Part shown: piece after piece, positions 21,855-34,492 of the stretch
How the letters are laid out: the number at the start of each line of letters is the position of its first letter
Numbering within the stretch: position 1 is the first letter of the stretch
DNA from: Stenopsyche tienmushanensis
Taxonomy: Eukaryota > Arthropoda > Insecta > Trichoptera > Stenopsychidae
Assembly (NCBI GenBank): GCA_008973525.1
Contig: WACJ01000098.1
Coordinates: 744,001 to 808,000, forward strand
DNA length: 64,000 nt
Reading direction: 5' to 3'
Program-made: the position numbers and the translations under genes
The notes under the pieces: generated by a model
Told to the model about the DNA's origin: nothing
Seen by the model: only the letters and a program-made list of their open reading frames with translations
Databases searched by the model: none

Positions 21855-23680
21855 AGCGTCAAAGCATGTGCTTATCACTCCTATCACCCCGGATCTTTTT
21901 TCATAATCTTACACGTTTAACAAGCTTTCTTAAACTGTATTGTCCAGTTATTTTGAAACATGACAAGGACAAGACCAGGCGTTTATTTTGGTAGTTAAAA
22001 CACAAAGATCATACTTATCGCTCTGAAGAGTTTTGTTTCTTTAATCTTGAGAGGTGTTTAATAACACCTCGTGTATGATGTATCAGTATTATGTTCGTTT
22101 TGTTGACCAGAAATATCCATTGTGAAATACTTGGAAACTAATTGAAATCTGCGATTCCCAGTATATAACAATATTATCTGACGTTTCAGTTACGATTTTC
22201 GTTCAGGAAAAAATAAGGTTTTTACCGGTTATTAGTTCCAATTTGTCCGATTTCGTAAATTTGTGATCTAAAGTCTAAATGTAAAATTATTTATATTGAT
22301 ATATTGAAGAGGACAGAGAACTTTATTTGAGTGATTGTTATTTATACCTGTTGATATTCTCATGATTGGTTGGCCTTTTTTGGCATTGCTAAAAGCCTGT
22401 GTATAAACTTTGATTTGAATAAAACTTTTAATAGCTTAAAATATATAAATAATCAATTGATTGATTATCTTTCATCCTAATAAAAATCTTCTTTATTGTA
22501 TTACCTTTATCTTAAATATTGAAGGCATTTAATCTACAGTTTTAATTGATGAATAAGACAGATTTCATATTATTTTCAAACTGTTGGGCACGAAAACTTG
22601 TTTATTATGTAGTACTTATTTATAATTCACTTTTGAAATGTTTTAGATTGTGTGAACGTTTCTTTTAAGAGCTTAAGAACAGGTCTCCGAAAGAAATGTG
22701 CGCGGTATTTATGTGCAAAATGTAGGAACAAGTTTTTCATTTAGCGGACGAACAAAGATTTTTCATTTAGCCTGAAATATTCAACAGTCATATTTCTTCT
22801 CTCTAGTATTTCATTTAATTAAGTGCACGACCAGTTCAGGAGAAGCAGAAAAGAACCTCTTTGTTTTTCATCTCGTTTCCGTCTTCGAACCAGGTTGTGG
22901 TTGGTATTACTTTGCATCTCTGTAAGAACAATCTACCTCCTTGAGATGTGGGAAATTTTGAAAATAAACGCCTCACTATGGCGATCAAATTTGCGCCGCA
23001 AATCGAAAAAATAAATAACTTTCGAGCAAAACGAGGAGGCGCAATCTAAAAATATAACTCATTCTTTCGGCTCCCAATATGCAAATGACATACGGCCGCG
23101 CTCAAATAACTCTTGTTATATTAATATTTTTGGGGTCGCAATATGCTGATTCGCTCAAGTGTGGTGTTAGAGCAAAATTTTGAGTCAAGAGGATATCGTA
23201 AAAAATAATGTATGAATACGTAATAATGTATCCACTTTGCCCCTCCCGCTCAGGGATATCGAAAAATACGGGGAGCAATTGCAATATGGATTCCGATGGG
23301 AAAATATGGTGCCGGTTTGGTATCCCACGTTGATTAAAGCACGTATGGAATATAAGTTTTCCTTTCGGAGACAGAACGGGCGTCCAAATCCATTAAGGAG
23401 GATTGAATACAATCAGTTTGGTCAGAGAGAATGGAGTCCTGGCAAAAAATTCGCTCGAAATGTATGCACTTCACTTAAAGGAAAATCTTTGCTGAATACA
23501 TTTTCCAAATGGAGACAAACTTGCTATATATATATACGGAAAGATTACCAGACAAATAAAGCAAAACCTACGGACGTCTATATGCGATATTTTTCCACGG
23601 CTTGAATAATATTCCTTTCGAGTAGTAGGAACCGAAATCTGATAACACGATGTTGGAAGTATTGAAATATAGAACATTTA
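21855..23680. other. Intronic DNA, no gene seen
   Basis: The longest frame here (23237-23605, 122 codons) is not recognised and has no splice-site or codon-bias support. A shadow frame runs on the other strand. 22180-22250 has the TTTCGTTC/ACCGGTTATT flavour of hAT ends seen at 27846-28793. Confidence 0.4.
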
Positions 23681-23751
23681 ACTGATAATATTGTTATTAT
23701 CAGTTAAAGATAATATTGTTATTTATGCCGCGAGATTAGGGTACATCCAAG

Positions 23752-24151
23752 TTGACCCTTTGAGTAATGAGCTAATTTTAAATTATCATAAACATATATG
23801 CCATATTGGTATGACCGCCATTTATCATCCGTGCGAATTCACTTATCTGTCAAGACCGTTGCAGCGTGTATGAAACATGTGCATAAATAAATAAACACTG
23901 TCGATATCTCACAAAATTCGGTAATTTCTAAATGTAAACATAAACAATACACTTGAAATCGATTCATTTACATATCATTATTAGTCAATAAATTTGGGTT
24001 AACGATCTATACAATCGTACGATGTACGCAACATACTCTCTCCGTCTCTGTTTCTCTCCAAACTCAACGTGCAAGATACTCTCCGTCGCTATTATTTCTG
24101 AATCACTGGAATTTGGACACAACTCTGTGTCTTACCTCTGTAAGGGGTTAA
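23752..24151 (+). mobile_element. piggyBac-like MITE, full-length solo copy
   Basis: A 400-bp unit with left end TTGACCCTTTGAGTAATGAG (TTAA mutated to TTGA) and right end GTAAGGGGTTAA. Inverted, both ends read (T)TAACCC(C/T)TT. It contains a TAAATAAATAAACACTGTCG block and GATGTACGCAACATACTCTC. Copies or fragments are at 8963, 13319, 21121 and 50700. There is no transposase; class is inferred from TTAA and the CCCTT ends. Confidence 0.6.
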
Positions 24152-25216
24152 TATGCTTTCACTCATTTTAATAATTCCATTTTTTTGAATAAGTGCAAAC
24201 ATATTATTTTTTGCGATATATTTTTTGGATTTTGCAGCCTATTGTAAAGATGAGAACTAGTTCCGAGAAAGGTTCAATATTATCTTCCGGGAAGAACCTT
24301 TTATTACCTAAGCCAACGTGTCGTCACGCCAAGTGTACGAGCACGTGCTGTCAAGTGAACGATTCAATACTTTTTCGTCCAAAATTCTTAGAAAACGAAA
24401 ATTTAATTTTTATACTCAAAATCGGATTTTTAGGAAAAAAAACCGGTTTTCGAAAACTACCAAGGCCTATTTGCTACGTAACTAAACTGGAACTCGTGGA
24501 TGTCAATTTGTTTTCTACTGTTATGTACTACAAGCTGTAACTTTAAAGCTTCCAGTCAATAAGCATCAAGTAGGCAATCAAGTAAGCAAAAAAATAAATC
24601 ATAAATTTATCACCTGTAGCCGAATTGAAAACCGAAAACTGGAAAATTCGTTATTATTCCTGGAACGAAAATCGAAATAAAAAACGTAACGACTCGAAGC
24701 CCTTTCATTAAGGAAAATTTATATAATAATATTCATACACAATAATGATGTTAAATAAAATTGAATCTCCTCATGTTAATTAAATTCTGATAAGATTCCT
24801 AATTTATGAGGTGATGACATTCTTCACCACGGAAGTCCCAAGTCCTGAACAAATGATTTGCAGCAAAAAAACATATTTTTGCTTTGTATAATATTGTGTA
24901 TATTTTGAACTATAACTAAGAAGAAAAGAAGAAATAAAGTTAGGATCTAAATGAAAGATAAAGAAGAAAAATGCGTTTAGAATATGGTGGTCAAACATAT
25001 TTCTGCATATGAAATCAAAAAAAGTACGTATCAATAAATTTGAACATGAATAGTGATATCACTTCTATGATGGAGATTTTATTGAGATAATGTGAAAGTC
25101 TTGGATTTTTTTTAAAGATTTAAATTCGAATCCAGATTGTAAAAAAACTTTAATCTTGACAGTTAATTAGAAGAGTCGCAAGTGAGTTTAAAATTTTATA
25201 TAATAAGCCCCATATA
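24152..25216. other. Intronic DNA with hAT-flavoured fragments
   Basis: 24380-24480 and 24620-24700 contain AACGAAAATCG/AAACCGGTTTTCG strings similar to the terminal regions of the hAT element at 27846. The frame 24193-24540 (115 codons) runs through the first of these and is not recognised. Confidence 0.4.
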
Positions 25217-25218
25217 TA

Positions 25219-25965
25219 TTAGGTTGTCCCGTAAGTTTCTTTCGCAAATGAACACAGATCTAATCATAGCCATGGTTGGAGAAAACCCGCGATATACTGT
25301 TTGCGAAATAGTTACGAACATCCGTCGATAATCATCTGACAAAATTGGGTTACATCAATCGTTCAGATGTGTAGCTTCCTCATGAACTGACTGACTCAAA
25401 TAAACTTCAGGGTATTTCAACATGCGTTCTTCTTCTCCAACGACATAATAGTCTACCTTTTTTGAAGAGACTTGTCACTGGAGATGAAAGTTGGATACTC
25501 TATGAGAATATCCAACGTAAACGGTCTTGGACCAAGGGTACGGAAGCTTTAACTGTATCTAAACCTGGCCTACATCCAAAAAAAGTTTTGCTATGCATTT
25601 GGTGGGACTAGAATGGGGTAGTTTATTATGAGCTACTTCAGCAAGGTGAAACGATCGATTTAACAAAATATTGTTTCCAACTCGACAATTGTCCCTTCAG
25701 ATTATTATTTATTTCTATCATTGAAAAATTCTTTACGTGGTAAAAATTTTAATTCAAAAAATTATATAAAACTGTACCTTGATCAATATTTTGCCAACAA
25801 ACCTGGAAAATTTTGGCAAGAAGGCATTGTGAGGCCTCCGGAGAGATGGAGAAAAGTAATAGAATAGAATGAATCATATAATATTCAATAAATTTTGATG
25901 TAATACAAATTATTGTTTATTTTTTTCTTAATATGAAAACGAAAGAAACTTATGGGACACCTTAA
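25219..25965 (+). mobile_element. Deleted mariner element (747 bp) with intact ends
   Basis: Ends are TTAGGTTGTCCCGTAAGTTT and, inverted, TTAAGGTGTCCCATAAGTTT, each flanked by TA (25217-25218, 25966-25967). The plus strand carries LVTGDESWILYENIQRKRSW, then VSKPGLHPKKVLLCIWWD, VVYYELLQQGETIDL and YCFQLD. It then jumps to the C-terminal block reading FCQQTWKILARRH and ERWRKVIE. The segment containing the second and third catalytic Asp motifs has been deleted, and stops are present, so it is inactive. The motif set is mariner, DD34D class. A full mariner is about 1.3 kb. Confidence 0.88.
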
Positions 25966-25967
25966 TA

Positions 25968-27845
25968 TTTGGAAAATCTTCTTTTCAGATCGCCTAAATC
26001 ATTAAATACTTTAGAATTAATTAGAAATTAATTTGATCATCCCGAAAACGATGAATATATTTCTTGTCTTATAATAATGGAAATGTAGCCTTCCAGCCAG
26101 TAGAGTTTATGAAAGAAAAATCAAAGCCTCAGACGTATTGAAATACTTGATGAATTCGCCTCGACGTTGAGTGAATTATATAAATACATAATAAATTATA
26201 ACGTAATGAATGAGTCCCGGTTGTTTCCCATTTGTAGCATATTTGCAAACAAATTCGGAAAGCGCGATTATCATTTGTCTTTGCTCCGGGAAGGAAATCA
26301 AATAAAGCAGAGCTTTTCTCAGAGCATGGAATTATGGAGTGCCGAAATTAAGAGCTTTTTTAAACCAATTATAACTTTATTCATTAAAATTATTTTCAAT
26401 TAGCCAAGATAAAATTTTGAACGGAAAATTCGACATTATCCTCTGAATTATCAAGTGATTTAATTAAACACTCAACTGTTCGAAAAGGAAAGTTGAGCTC
26501 CCGCCGAGTGAACTTAATCTCATTGCTCTCGCCTTTCGATAGAACACAACGTTTCACTCTAAAGTCTTCAATAAAAAATACTACCGCTTAGAGAAAACAT
26601 GCTTTCACTTTTAACTGCGCGTGCAAAATTAAAATTTTCGACTGCGTTCATATTTTGGCGCGAAATCCCAAGAAGCGAGCTTAAAGCTCTCAACAGGCGG
26701 CACAAATGCGGTTAAGGGTGCAAACTATTATAATTAACCGACGATAGTTTATTCCACTATATGAGTATTAATTACGTTCATCCAATGCAATAACATCCAT
26801 TTTGTGGTTGCGTCCAAATTGTACGCAAAGGGCTTTAAAATCTCATCAAAGTAAAATAATTTACAAATTAATTAATACACGAATATTTGTATTTAGTACC
26901 TAACAGCCATGAGCAGCATTATAACCAGATGTGCAGACGATATTCAAATAATTTCGATACGGATAAATAAATCGAATCGCCCAGCATGATACCTGATAGA
27001 AAATTATTTTTGCAGATCTTTATATCTAAAAATTCGCTGAGCTCGTTGAGGTACTCGAAACATAATAGAGTTTCGTTATTAAATCCCATTTCGTAAAAAT
27101 ATTTACTTTTATTAATTCATTTTCAATTTGAATAGAAAACATCCCTCAGTAATGGCAAGCCAGCATACTGTTCCTTTCCTTCGTTCGTATTCGTTTTGAA
27201 TACCTACGATTTCATTGTTACATTTAAAATTTAAATGCAAATCTTGGAAAGCGTCAATATTCAACATAATTCCATTTTTGCAATGCAAAATCATCTAATT
27301 GTCAATTGAAGCATTATCTGTATAAATTTAAGGCGTTCTCTACAGATCCACTAACAATACTTCTTGATCTTAACACATTCAGGCGAGACACTGTGTTTCT
27401 ATTATTATATTTTATTTGCATATTAATTCTTTTTTTTTATAAAGATTGGTATAATTTTAAACCCTTTTGTCCATGAAAGGTTTAATTTCTTCCCGTAATT
27501 ATATGGTTTTTGCAGACATATGATTCGAAAACATTTTCTGCAACTTATAGATTTTTCTAAGCATATTTTTCAAAAAGAATTTCTTAAATTATTTAATGAA
27601 GCAAAAAGATAATTTTTTTAAAAAGAAAAATGTGATATCCTGTACAAATGCTATGAAAAAAATATCTATTGTAGATTTGGTCAAACCTATTTTATAGGCT
27701 TCAAGTATTTTAATAGAAATATTTTATTTTTGGAAACAAGGATTCTGAATTTTTAAAATTTTGTAAAACTCTTATAAATACGAACGAAGTCAGGGAAATT
27801 CGTACGTGAAATTCATATTTTTAAAAACATATATCCTGTAAAAAG
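25968..27845. other. Intronic DNA, no gene seen
   Basis: 26160-26760 and 26880-27300 are moderately complex and free of the local repeats. The frame 26167-26403 has no recognised features. Confidence 0.45.
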
Positions 27846-28793
27846 CAGGGCTTCGAACTGATATTTTTTTTAAATTTCGGTTTAGTTTCGGTTACGATTC
27901 TAATATTTATAACGGTTCGGTTATGGTTTTCGTTCCAGCAAAAATAGATTTTGGTTTTGTTCCGTTTGTTATATTTTTCATTTCGGTTTTGATTTCGGTT
28001 ACAGTTAAAGAATCCAATCCGGAGCCATAATTTTGATCCCGGGACTACGGGATTACATTGGACCATCCCAGGATCAGTCCCGGGACCGGGATTTTCAATA
28101 GTTTAAGGAATTAAATTGCTAAATTTGATCAAAAATTACTAATAAGTAAATTTGCTTAATATAAAAAATAATTTAAAGTTGAAAGAATTTTATTTATTTA
28201 AGAAAAGATAAAAATAAAATTCGAAAATAAATAAATTAAAAACTAAAAAATTAAAATATTATTTTGAAAATATGCCCGAAGTAACATTAAACATCGAGTG
28301 TTTCGTCATTTAGTCTGGATCTGATTTTGGTAGCCAGGCAACCTGCTGCTGAAAATACAGGCTCAATCTCCACACTCGTTGAAGGTGTCGTCATAAAATA
28401 TTTAAATTCTAGTTCAAGTCGTGTGCCCCCATTTTCGTATAATATCATCAATGTGACTGATAAAATTCCTATCTGCTGAGACACGAACTAAAACTCGCGA
28501 AATTCCCGATTCCCCTGACAAATTATTTATTTCCATCGCTGCAGATGAATACGTATATACTATAATATTTTGATGGGACTCGTAATTATATTACAGAGGT
28601 ATACAAATATTTTGAATCCCGTATCTATTATATTTCATATCGATATTCCCATAATTAGAGTCTAGGTGTAGTAAATACATCACCGGTAGGCAAAGGATAA
28701 TATAACAATTCTAAAAACATATATGTACTGTATATATGTATATTGTTCCGGGAAATTGGCGGTTATCGGTTTTCGTTCCGCTTCGAAACCCTG
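27846..28793 (-). mobile_element. hAT transposon derivative (948 bp)
   Basis: Ends are CAGGGCTTCGAACTGA at 27846 and, inverted, CAGGGTTTCGAAGCGG ending at 28793. The CAGGG start is typical of hAT elements. The flanking octamers GTAAAAAG (27838-27845) and ATAAAAAA (28794-28801) agree at six of eight positions, consistent with a decayed 8-bp target duplication. Both subterminal regions are rich in CGGTTTTCG/ACGAAAACC. The interior keeps only the C-terminal end of a transposase (28287-28484) and lacks the DDE core and BED finger, so it is non-autonomous. Confidence 0.8.
28287..28484 (-). pseudogene. hAT transposase C-terminal dimerisation region, remnant
   Basis: The minus-strand frame contains TTPSTSVEIEPVFSAAG followed by KIRSRLNDETLD. 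This is the hAT family C-terminal dimerisation signature (P-x-T-S-x-x-x-E-x-x-F-S-x-A-G, then R-x-x-L). The normal protein is 500-700 residues; only about 65 remain here. Part of the adjoining sequence recurs at 45735-46045. Confidence 0.75.
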
Positions 28794-29912
28794 ATAAAAA
28801 ACATATATAAAAATGTAAAATATAAAAATGGAAATGCAAAAAGTAATTTTTATTTTATTTAAATAAATTATTTTAATTAATGTATGGAGTATCATTGATA
28901 AGTTAAAATATAATTTAAATTTATTTCCCTTGTGTCGAGTAACTGAGCTGATTTCTTGACTGCTCGTTATAAGCGAGTTTAAGCGTGTCTGTGAAGAAAT
29001 AATAAATATGTTGTACGAAAAATGGCTAATAAATTTGTTATATGTAGATACATATTCCATGGAAGTCTTTGTGTTCCAATCAGGAAATAAAACCTCTTTG
29101 ATTACATCAAGGATAATCCAATTAAGATGACGCCCACACGCACGAGGCTCATCTTTTTAATCTTCCACAAAGACGGTTACTTTCGCTCGAATTGATACAG
29201 GGAGCTCCTACCATCTGCGCAGTACGGCCAATGATATTGTTGCTTTGAAGTTATTTCTTTTCGAGGAAGGAAGAAGAATCTGTGAGGAGGAGAGTGGCGG
29301 AAGTTCACACAAAGGCTGTACGGGACGCGCGAACATTCGATCGGGCAGCGCCGGATTGACCGGAAATGAGACTCCCACCACGGCCATCTCTATCCGCCTT
29401 TTCAATTATGTATTTTACAATTTAGCTTTGAGGTATTCCGCACCACACGTGTATCAAGACATGGGCGACACGTGTTGCAAAAAGCTTGCGTGTAGTATCA
29501 TCGCATAATGTGTTTCCGAATGTGGAGAGGGAAAGACGTGCAGATAAAATGAACACTTGTGCCCCCGCGAAGAGTGACAGGAAATGAATATGATGATCGT
29601 GATATTAAAATGAATCCGTATAAATTGAAAGCCTTTGAATTGAAATGAACATTTTGACATGGAGATGAAACGTTTGATGTCGAGCAGAAAACGATTTTTC
29701 CCACTGAATAAATCCCGCGTGGTGTGTTCACTCCTTATTGGAAAATCCGGGGTAGAAGAAGGCTTTATAATTTTGAAAATCATAATATAATGTCATAAGA
29801 GGGCGAGACAAATAAAAAATATATCTGATCTACTCTACTCTATCAGATGGATATATTCTGGAATCAACGAAAGCCTTTTTCAGCAATTATCACGATATCT
29901 AAAATCAATTGA
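28794..29912. other. Intronic DNA, no gene seen
   Basis: 29230-29480 is GC-richer and open on both strands, but nothing is recognised. 28794-29100 is AT-rich filler. Confidence 0.4.
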
Positions 29913-30595
29913 ATTGAAACCGACAGATATACTTTCATTTGAAATAGACAGACGTACTTTCATTTGGAACAGACAGACATACTTTCATCTGGAACAGACA
30001 GACATACTTTCATTTGGAACATGCAGACATACTTTCATTTGGAACAGACTGATATACTTTCATTTTGAACAGACAGACATACTTAATTCAGAACAGACAG
30101 AGATACTTTCATTTGGAACAGACAGACATTCTTAATTTAGAACAGACCGAGATACTTTCAATTGGAACAGACAGACGTACTTTCATTAAGTACAACCCGA
30201 TATACTTTCATTTGGAATAGACAGAACTACTTTCATTTGGAACAGACAGATATACTTTCTTTTGGAACAAACAGATATACTTTTTTTTTAAACAAACAGA
30301 CATATTTTAATTTGGAACAGAAAGACATACTTTCATTTAAACAGACAGACATACTTTCTTTTGGAACAGACAGACATACTTTCATTTGAAACAGACAGAC
30401 TTATTTTCATTTGGAATAGACAAATATACTTTTATTTGGAACAGACAGGTATACTTTCTTCTGTAACAGAGAGACATACTTTCATTTGGAACAGACAGAC
30501 ATACTTTCATTTGGAACAGACAGATATACTTTCTTTTGGAACAAACAGACATATTTTCATTTGAAACAGACAAATATTCTTTTATTTGTAATATA
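29913..30595. repeat. 25-bp minisatellite, about 27 copies
   Basis: The unit is close to ACAGACAGACATACTTTCAT plus TTGGA. Its period is 25 bp, checked at successive GACRTAC starts (29951, 29976). Copies vary by point changes and a few have lost or gained bases. Because 25 is not a multiple of three and the unit lacks stops, long frames on both strands (29914-30135, 30162-30389, 30361-30564, 30382-30600) are by-products. It lies in the intron about 0.6 kb from the CCG exon. Confidence 0.93.
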
Positions 30596-31212
30596 TTCAA
30601 ACAAGGAATGATTCAAGTCAGTCAAGATTTTTATCCTGAAACCAGGCGTCCACCCCTTTCAGACTACGCTCTTCAGAGGAGATGAGGCACCACGAGAAAA
30701 CTAGCTTCAGATTACGTGCACCTGCGAGGTCACTGTAACTATGAATCTAATCTGGCTGCATCAGATGATGGACTGCAGAGGTTTCCACGTTCCCACGGTA
30801 CTTGTATCGGTATTTATCATTCGTAGTACCTATTCATAAAGACAAGTTGCCGTTGGAACAGCAAAGCTGTTTTCACTATGGGCCATAGACTGTTGAAGAA
30901 AGTGGTGTTGCTGTTTGCATAAATTCCTCTTTTTCTTATAATCGGGAGTTCCACATTTGATTTTACGAGTACGCAACACATGGTAAGCCGTGCACCCAAT
31001 TAATGTTAGCTGGATTACTCTAGCAACGTTAGATGAGCAAATCTCTACTCTACATTATTACTCCAAGAGTCTGTTAGAGTTTTATGAGTGGGTACCGTAG
31101 AGTGTATCACCCAACCCAATGATTCAATAGACAGTCATCCATTAATCCTATATCATTTTTTTAGCATATATATTAGTTTATGACAAAATAAGAAATACAA
31201 GAAAATACTCAC
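30596..31212. other. Intronic DNA next to the CCG exon
   Basis: No repeat or coding similarity seen up to the GTGAGT donor at 31212-31207. Confidence 0.5.
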
Positions 31213-31398
31213 GTTGATCATGCAAGTTGCCATGGCGATTCCAGCCAACCATCCAGATTTTTCTTCCAGATACCAGGTCAATTCTTCTACACATCCGTAG
31301 AAGAATGCATTTCCGGTAACAGTGTCGCGGCATACAGTCGGAAGTGGTTTGCGCAAATTCATGTAGTCATTGGGACCATCAGCACCGCAGCAGCCGAT
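31213..31398 (-). CDS. Tsp2A: Tetraspanin internal exon: CCG motif, loop cysteines, start of TM4
   Basis: This 186-bp exon is 62 codons in phase 0, with acceptor TTCAG and a consensus GTGAGT donor. It begins IGCCGADGPNDY, carrying the diagnostic tetraspanin CCG motif. It continues through PLPTVCRD and FFYGCVEELTWYLEEK and enters TM4 at GWLAGIAMATCMIN. Numbering the 151 residues visible in this window, the loop cysteines are at 62, 63, 82 and 95, which places the protein in the four-cysteine class; these pair as two disulfides in known tetraspanins. The reading frame runs on past the donor into the intron for 20 codons, but the join at the donor to 14768-14860 restores TM4. The CCGADGPNDY and CRDTVTG strings are what suggest Tetraspanin 2A. 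A 25-bp minisatellite lies about 0.6 kb into the following intron. Confidence 0.93.
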
Positions 31399-33540
31399 CT
31401 GAATAAAAAATGGTCATTTTTGAGTTTATCTAAATTATTAACGCAAATGAAAACATCAGCTAGACGTCAATCTTTGGTCTGGGGCCATGGGGGCAAATTG
31501 GCAGGCTGATGTTTCGGTTGCCATAAATAACATTTTCCAGGTCAACAGCATGTGGGGGCAGCACGCAAGTGTTGTTTTTCCGCGCTGTCAGTGTTGGCTA
31601 TCATTGTTTGATCATGATTTATTCATCGCGACTTAACGGGCTAACTATTGCGTAGTTAAAGGGACGCTTTAATTAATCATACCACATATAGAACCATGTT
31701 CGTGTAAACGGTCTATTTTTGTATTCGTGGTTCGATTCCGATAACCGTCAATCAATTAGCGGCGCCCGTTAATAAATAAATGCGCCCCTGTGCTGCAATA
31801 CAGTTTTCAGAGGCCATCCGATAATTGCGGCTACACGTAGCTACACGAGACGTTAAAATTCATGCGGTTGATTGCCAGTGATATATACATTGATGATATA
31901 GTGTCTGTGTTGTAATGACTTCAATGGAGACGCTGTTGAGAGCGCGCGTCGCCTCATCGTGGTCATTAGATATACGCGCATGCGCCGCGCCACCTCTACT
32001 ATATGCAGCATTACTAAACAAGTAGCGTGCCTATTTTATTATATATTACACAAACTTATTTGCATCTTTAAGCTAACATTTTCTGTTAACAAATAGAAGA
32101 AAAGACAATGCATGAAATCGACTTTTCGCTTGCGCATTTTAATTTATCCAATAAAATCATATCTATATTAAGAATCTGTTAAGGAATATTATTAAGTTTT
32201 CAGATATAAAAATACGCTCTATAATAACGCCCATACACCACATCATTTTTATGTAGAGCGCCAAAATGAAACTTCGTGATATATATTAGCACATTTGGAA
32301 ACGAATGAGAAATGGCATAAAATTATTCAAAATTTCTGCGCGTGAAAACCTTTTCACTGGAATATATAAAAGTGGCAATTTTTAGCGAAAGTACGTTGGA
32401 AATAATTAATCTAAGTCAACATGTCGCTTTATGGTCGAATCAGGGTCGGCTATAAAACGTAGGCCAGCCAGTCGAAGGCATAGCTTTTTCTGAGGGCCTA
32501 AAAGGATTTTCGTCTGTAATGGAAAGGCTTCAGCCTGAAAATCGACAAAACACAAAAGGGTACTTATTGTGTGATATCGTTAAAAATGCAAATAAGACAA
32601 CGTCCAAACGAATTCATTTTTTAGCATCATAAATATTTTATGGCATAAAAATAAAACAGATGGACGATATGAAAACATAAACCATCCAAAACAAAAACGA
32701 AGGGATCGAAACTTGTTCATATTTGTTTAAATAAACTTGATCAATACGGATTTCCGCATGAAACAGTGGATTGTTTATGCACTTTTTGATCCTGATAGGA
32801 ATGAATGTGGTCAGTTGAATTTTGCAAACTCCCATGCAAAGCCCCTGGGATGCAATTTGGAACGAACCCTGCAGGTACGGTGTCTCATTATACAAAAGGT
32901 GGTAGTCAGGTGCATTTGAAATTCAATACAATTTCATGTTCGGAGAGCTCTGTGTAGTAGATTGGCTCAACAATAGGTGACCCTCTATAGACCACGCTTA
33001 TTCGGTCGCATATTCATAAAGCAACCCCGTCGAACCAACTTGATAACGCCAATATCGAGTACTTGTGCTCACTTGGAGGCTCCTCAATTCGATGGACAAA
33101 ACTTTATTTGTTCACTTTCAGATGAAAACTATAAACGAAATCGAATCCATTAAGCTTTGTATATGAGCCTTCAAATATCATGCATAAAAAATGTGGAAAA
33201 CTATGAAAAACTATCGACATTTTCCAATATATACAAACACCTTTTTTGGAAAATAATGCATACATTTAAATAATATATGATTTAATCATAGTATATTTCC
33301 AAATTATGTTATGGGCAGGCTATGTAACAATGCGAACGGATGAAATATATTTGTCATTGGAAAATATCAATCAATCTTTTAATATTGACTTATTTTATAT
33401 TTTTAAATTTACATATAAAAGTAGGATGTAAGGCATTCAATTAGTTTGTCTGTATGATTTATTACATCAAATTTGATCATTGGCTGGGCAAATCAGCCTA
33501 AACGTTATTTTCTTTCCGATAGTGAATACATTTATTGAAA
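31399..33540. other. Intronic DNA, no exon recognised
   Basis: 31450-32050 is more GC-balanced and complex than the AT-rich remainder and contains none of the repeat families found elsewhere. Small overlapping frames at 32638-32919 on both strands are not supported. Confidence 0.45.
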
Positions 33541-33554
33541 TTGAATGATATATA

Positions 33555-33915
33555 ACAGAAAAGTATAAATGAAATTTATTTTATTTTGTTGATTTAATTA
33601 TAAATATGAACAAACATACAAACATTGATTTTTATATATAAGATCAAATGTAAGTTAATTATACTATACCTATATTATTTAAGAAAGTGCAGACAATAAG
33701 TTGGCAAAGTTTTATTGCAATCGAATGAACGGTATGGCAGCGCATAAAATACGAACAAACATTTTATTTTATTTTTGTATATTAGATTATATTTATGTTA
33801 TTTGCACAATCCTTAGCAATACGTGAAGTATTATTGCAATTTGATGATACGGTATGACAGCGCATTACATACGAACAAAGAGAGATTAATTTTTATATAT
33901 AAGATGTAAAAATTG
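33555..33915 (+). repeat. Dispersed element with ~135-bp internal tandem units
   Basis: The block AACAAACATACAAACATTGA, ATTTTTATATATAAGATC, then ACGGTATGGCAGCGCATAAA recurs about 2.5 times here. It is repeated at 49290-49625 (about three units) and once at 63560-63690. The sequence before 49290 begins ACTAGCTAGTAACCGACGCG and that at 62671 begins ACTAGCGAATAGCCGGCATG, possible left ends of the same family. It could be a retroelement tail or a rolling-circle element; I cannot decide. Confidence 0.5.
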
Positions 33916-34049
33916 CTTGGATTTGGAAGATCACTTTTATACAAATTTCACGACTTAAGCATATTTTTAAGTCAACGGGTAGTAATAGATTGTGAAGGAA
34001 TAACGCAAATGTGAAAAAGCTACACGTATTGATTATCAACACATATCGT

Positions 34050-34335
34050 CACGTGTTATTCCACACGAGAGAAAGATGGAGATCTGGCTGCAGGAAGGAC
34101 GACCTCCCGCAGCCAAGGTTAACCGACGACTCCCCCGACTTCCGCCTCCTACGCCTCACTACGCAACCGGCAACAATGCACGCGCAAGAAACGATCAGTC
34201 GGTATGCATATGCAATGTCTCCGCAGGGCCACAAGAGATGGCGCTGTTAAAATAACACATTGCACCTGAAGAGAGATGGAAGATATCGCGTTTAACAGCG
34301 CTACTACGCGGGGATGGTAATTTGCCCAAGTTACA
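34050..34335 (+). repeat. LTR family B copy, 3' end preserved
   Basis: Contains CTGCAGGAAGGACGACCTCC...CGCAGCCAAGG, CAACAATGCACGCGCAAGAA, GGCGCTGTTAAAATAACACA and AACAGCGCTACTACGCGGGG, ending CCAAGTTACA at 34335. With the TGTAACG start at 2202 this gives TG...CA ends. Frames 34011-34250 and 34049-34234 are shadows of it. Confidence 0.65.
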
Positions 34336-34492
34336 TTACTAATAAGCCATAACAGTCATTGCTGACTGCCAGTGATTGACTCAAATAAAAGGTCTCTAAG
34401 CGCCATCAATCACTTTAGCAATTTTAAAATGAGATATGACTGCCACAGCGTTCCTGCGTAAAATGCATACCAGATTATTATTATTTTTAAAT

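Noticed and set aside
23237..23605. 122-codon plus-strand frame
   Set aside because: No recognised motif, no neighbouring exons and overlapping open frames on the other strand; probably chance, though not excluded.
29914..30600. Several 60-75 codon frames on both strands with repeating LEQTDILSFGT-like peptides
   Set aside because: They are translations of a 25-bp stop-free tandem repeat; the unit length forces frame cycling and both strands are open, so coding is not indicated.
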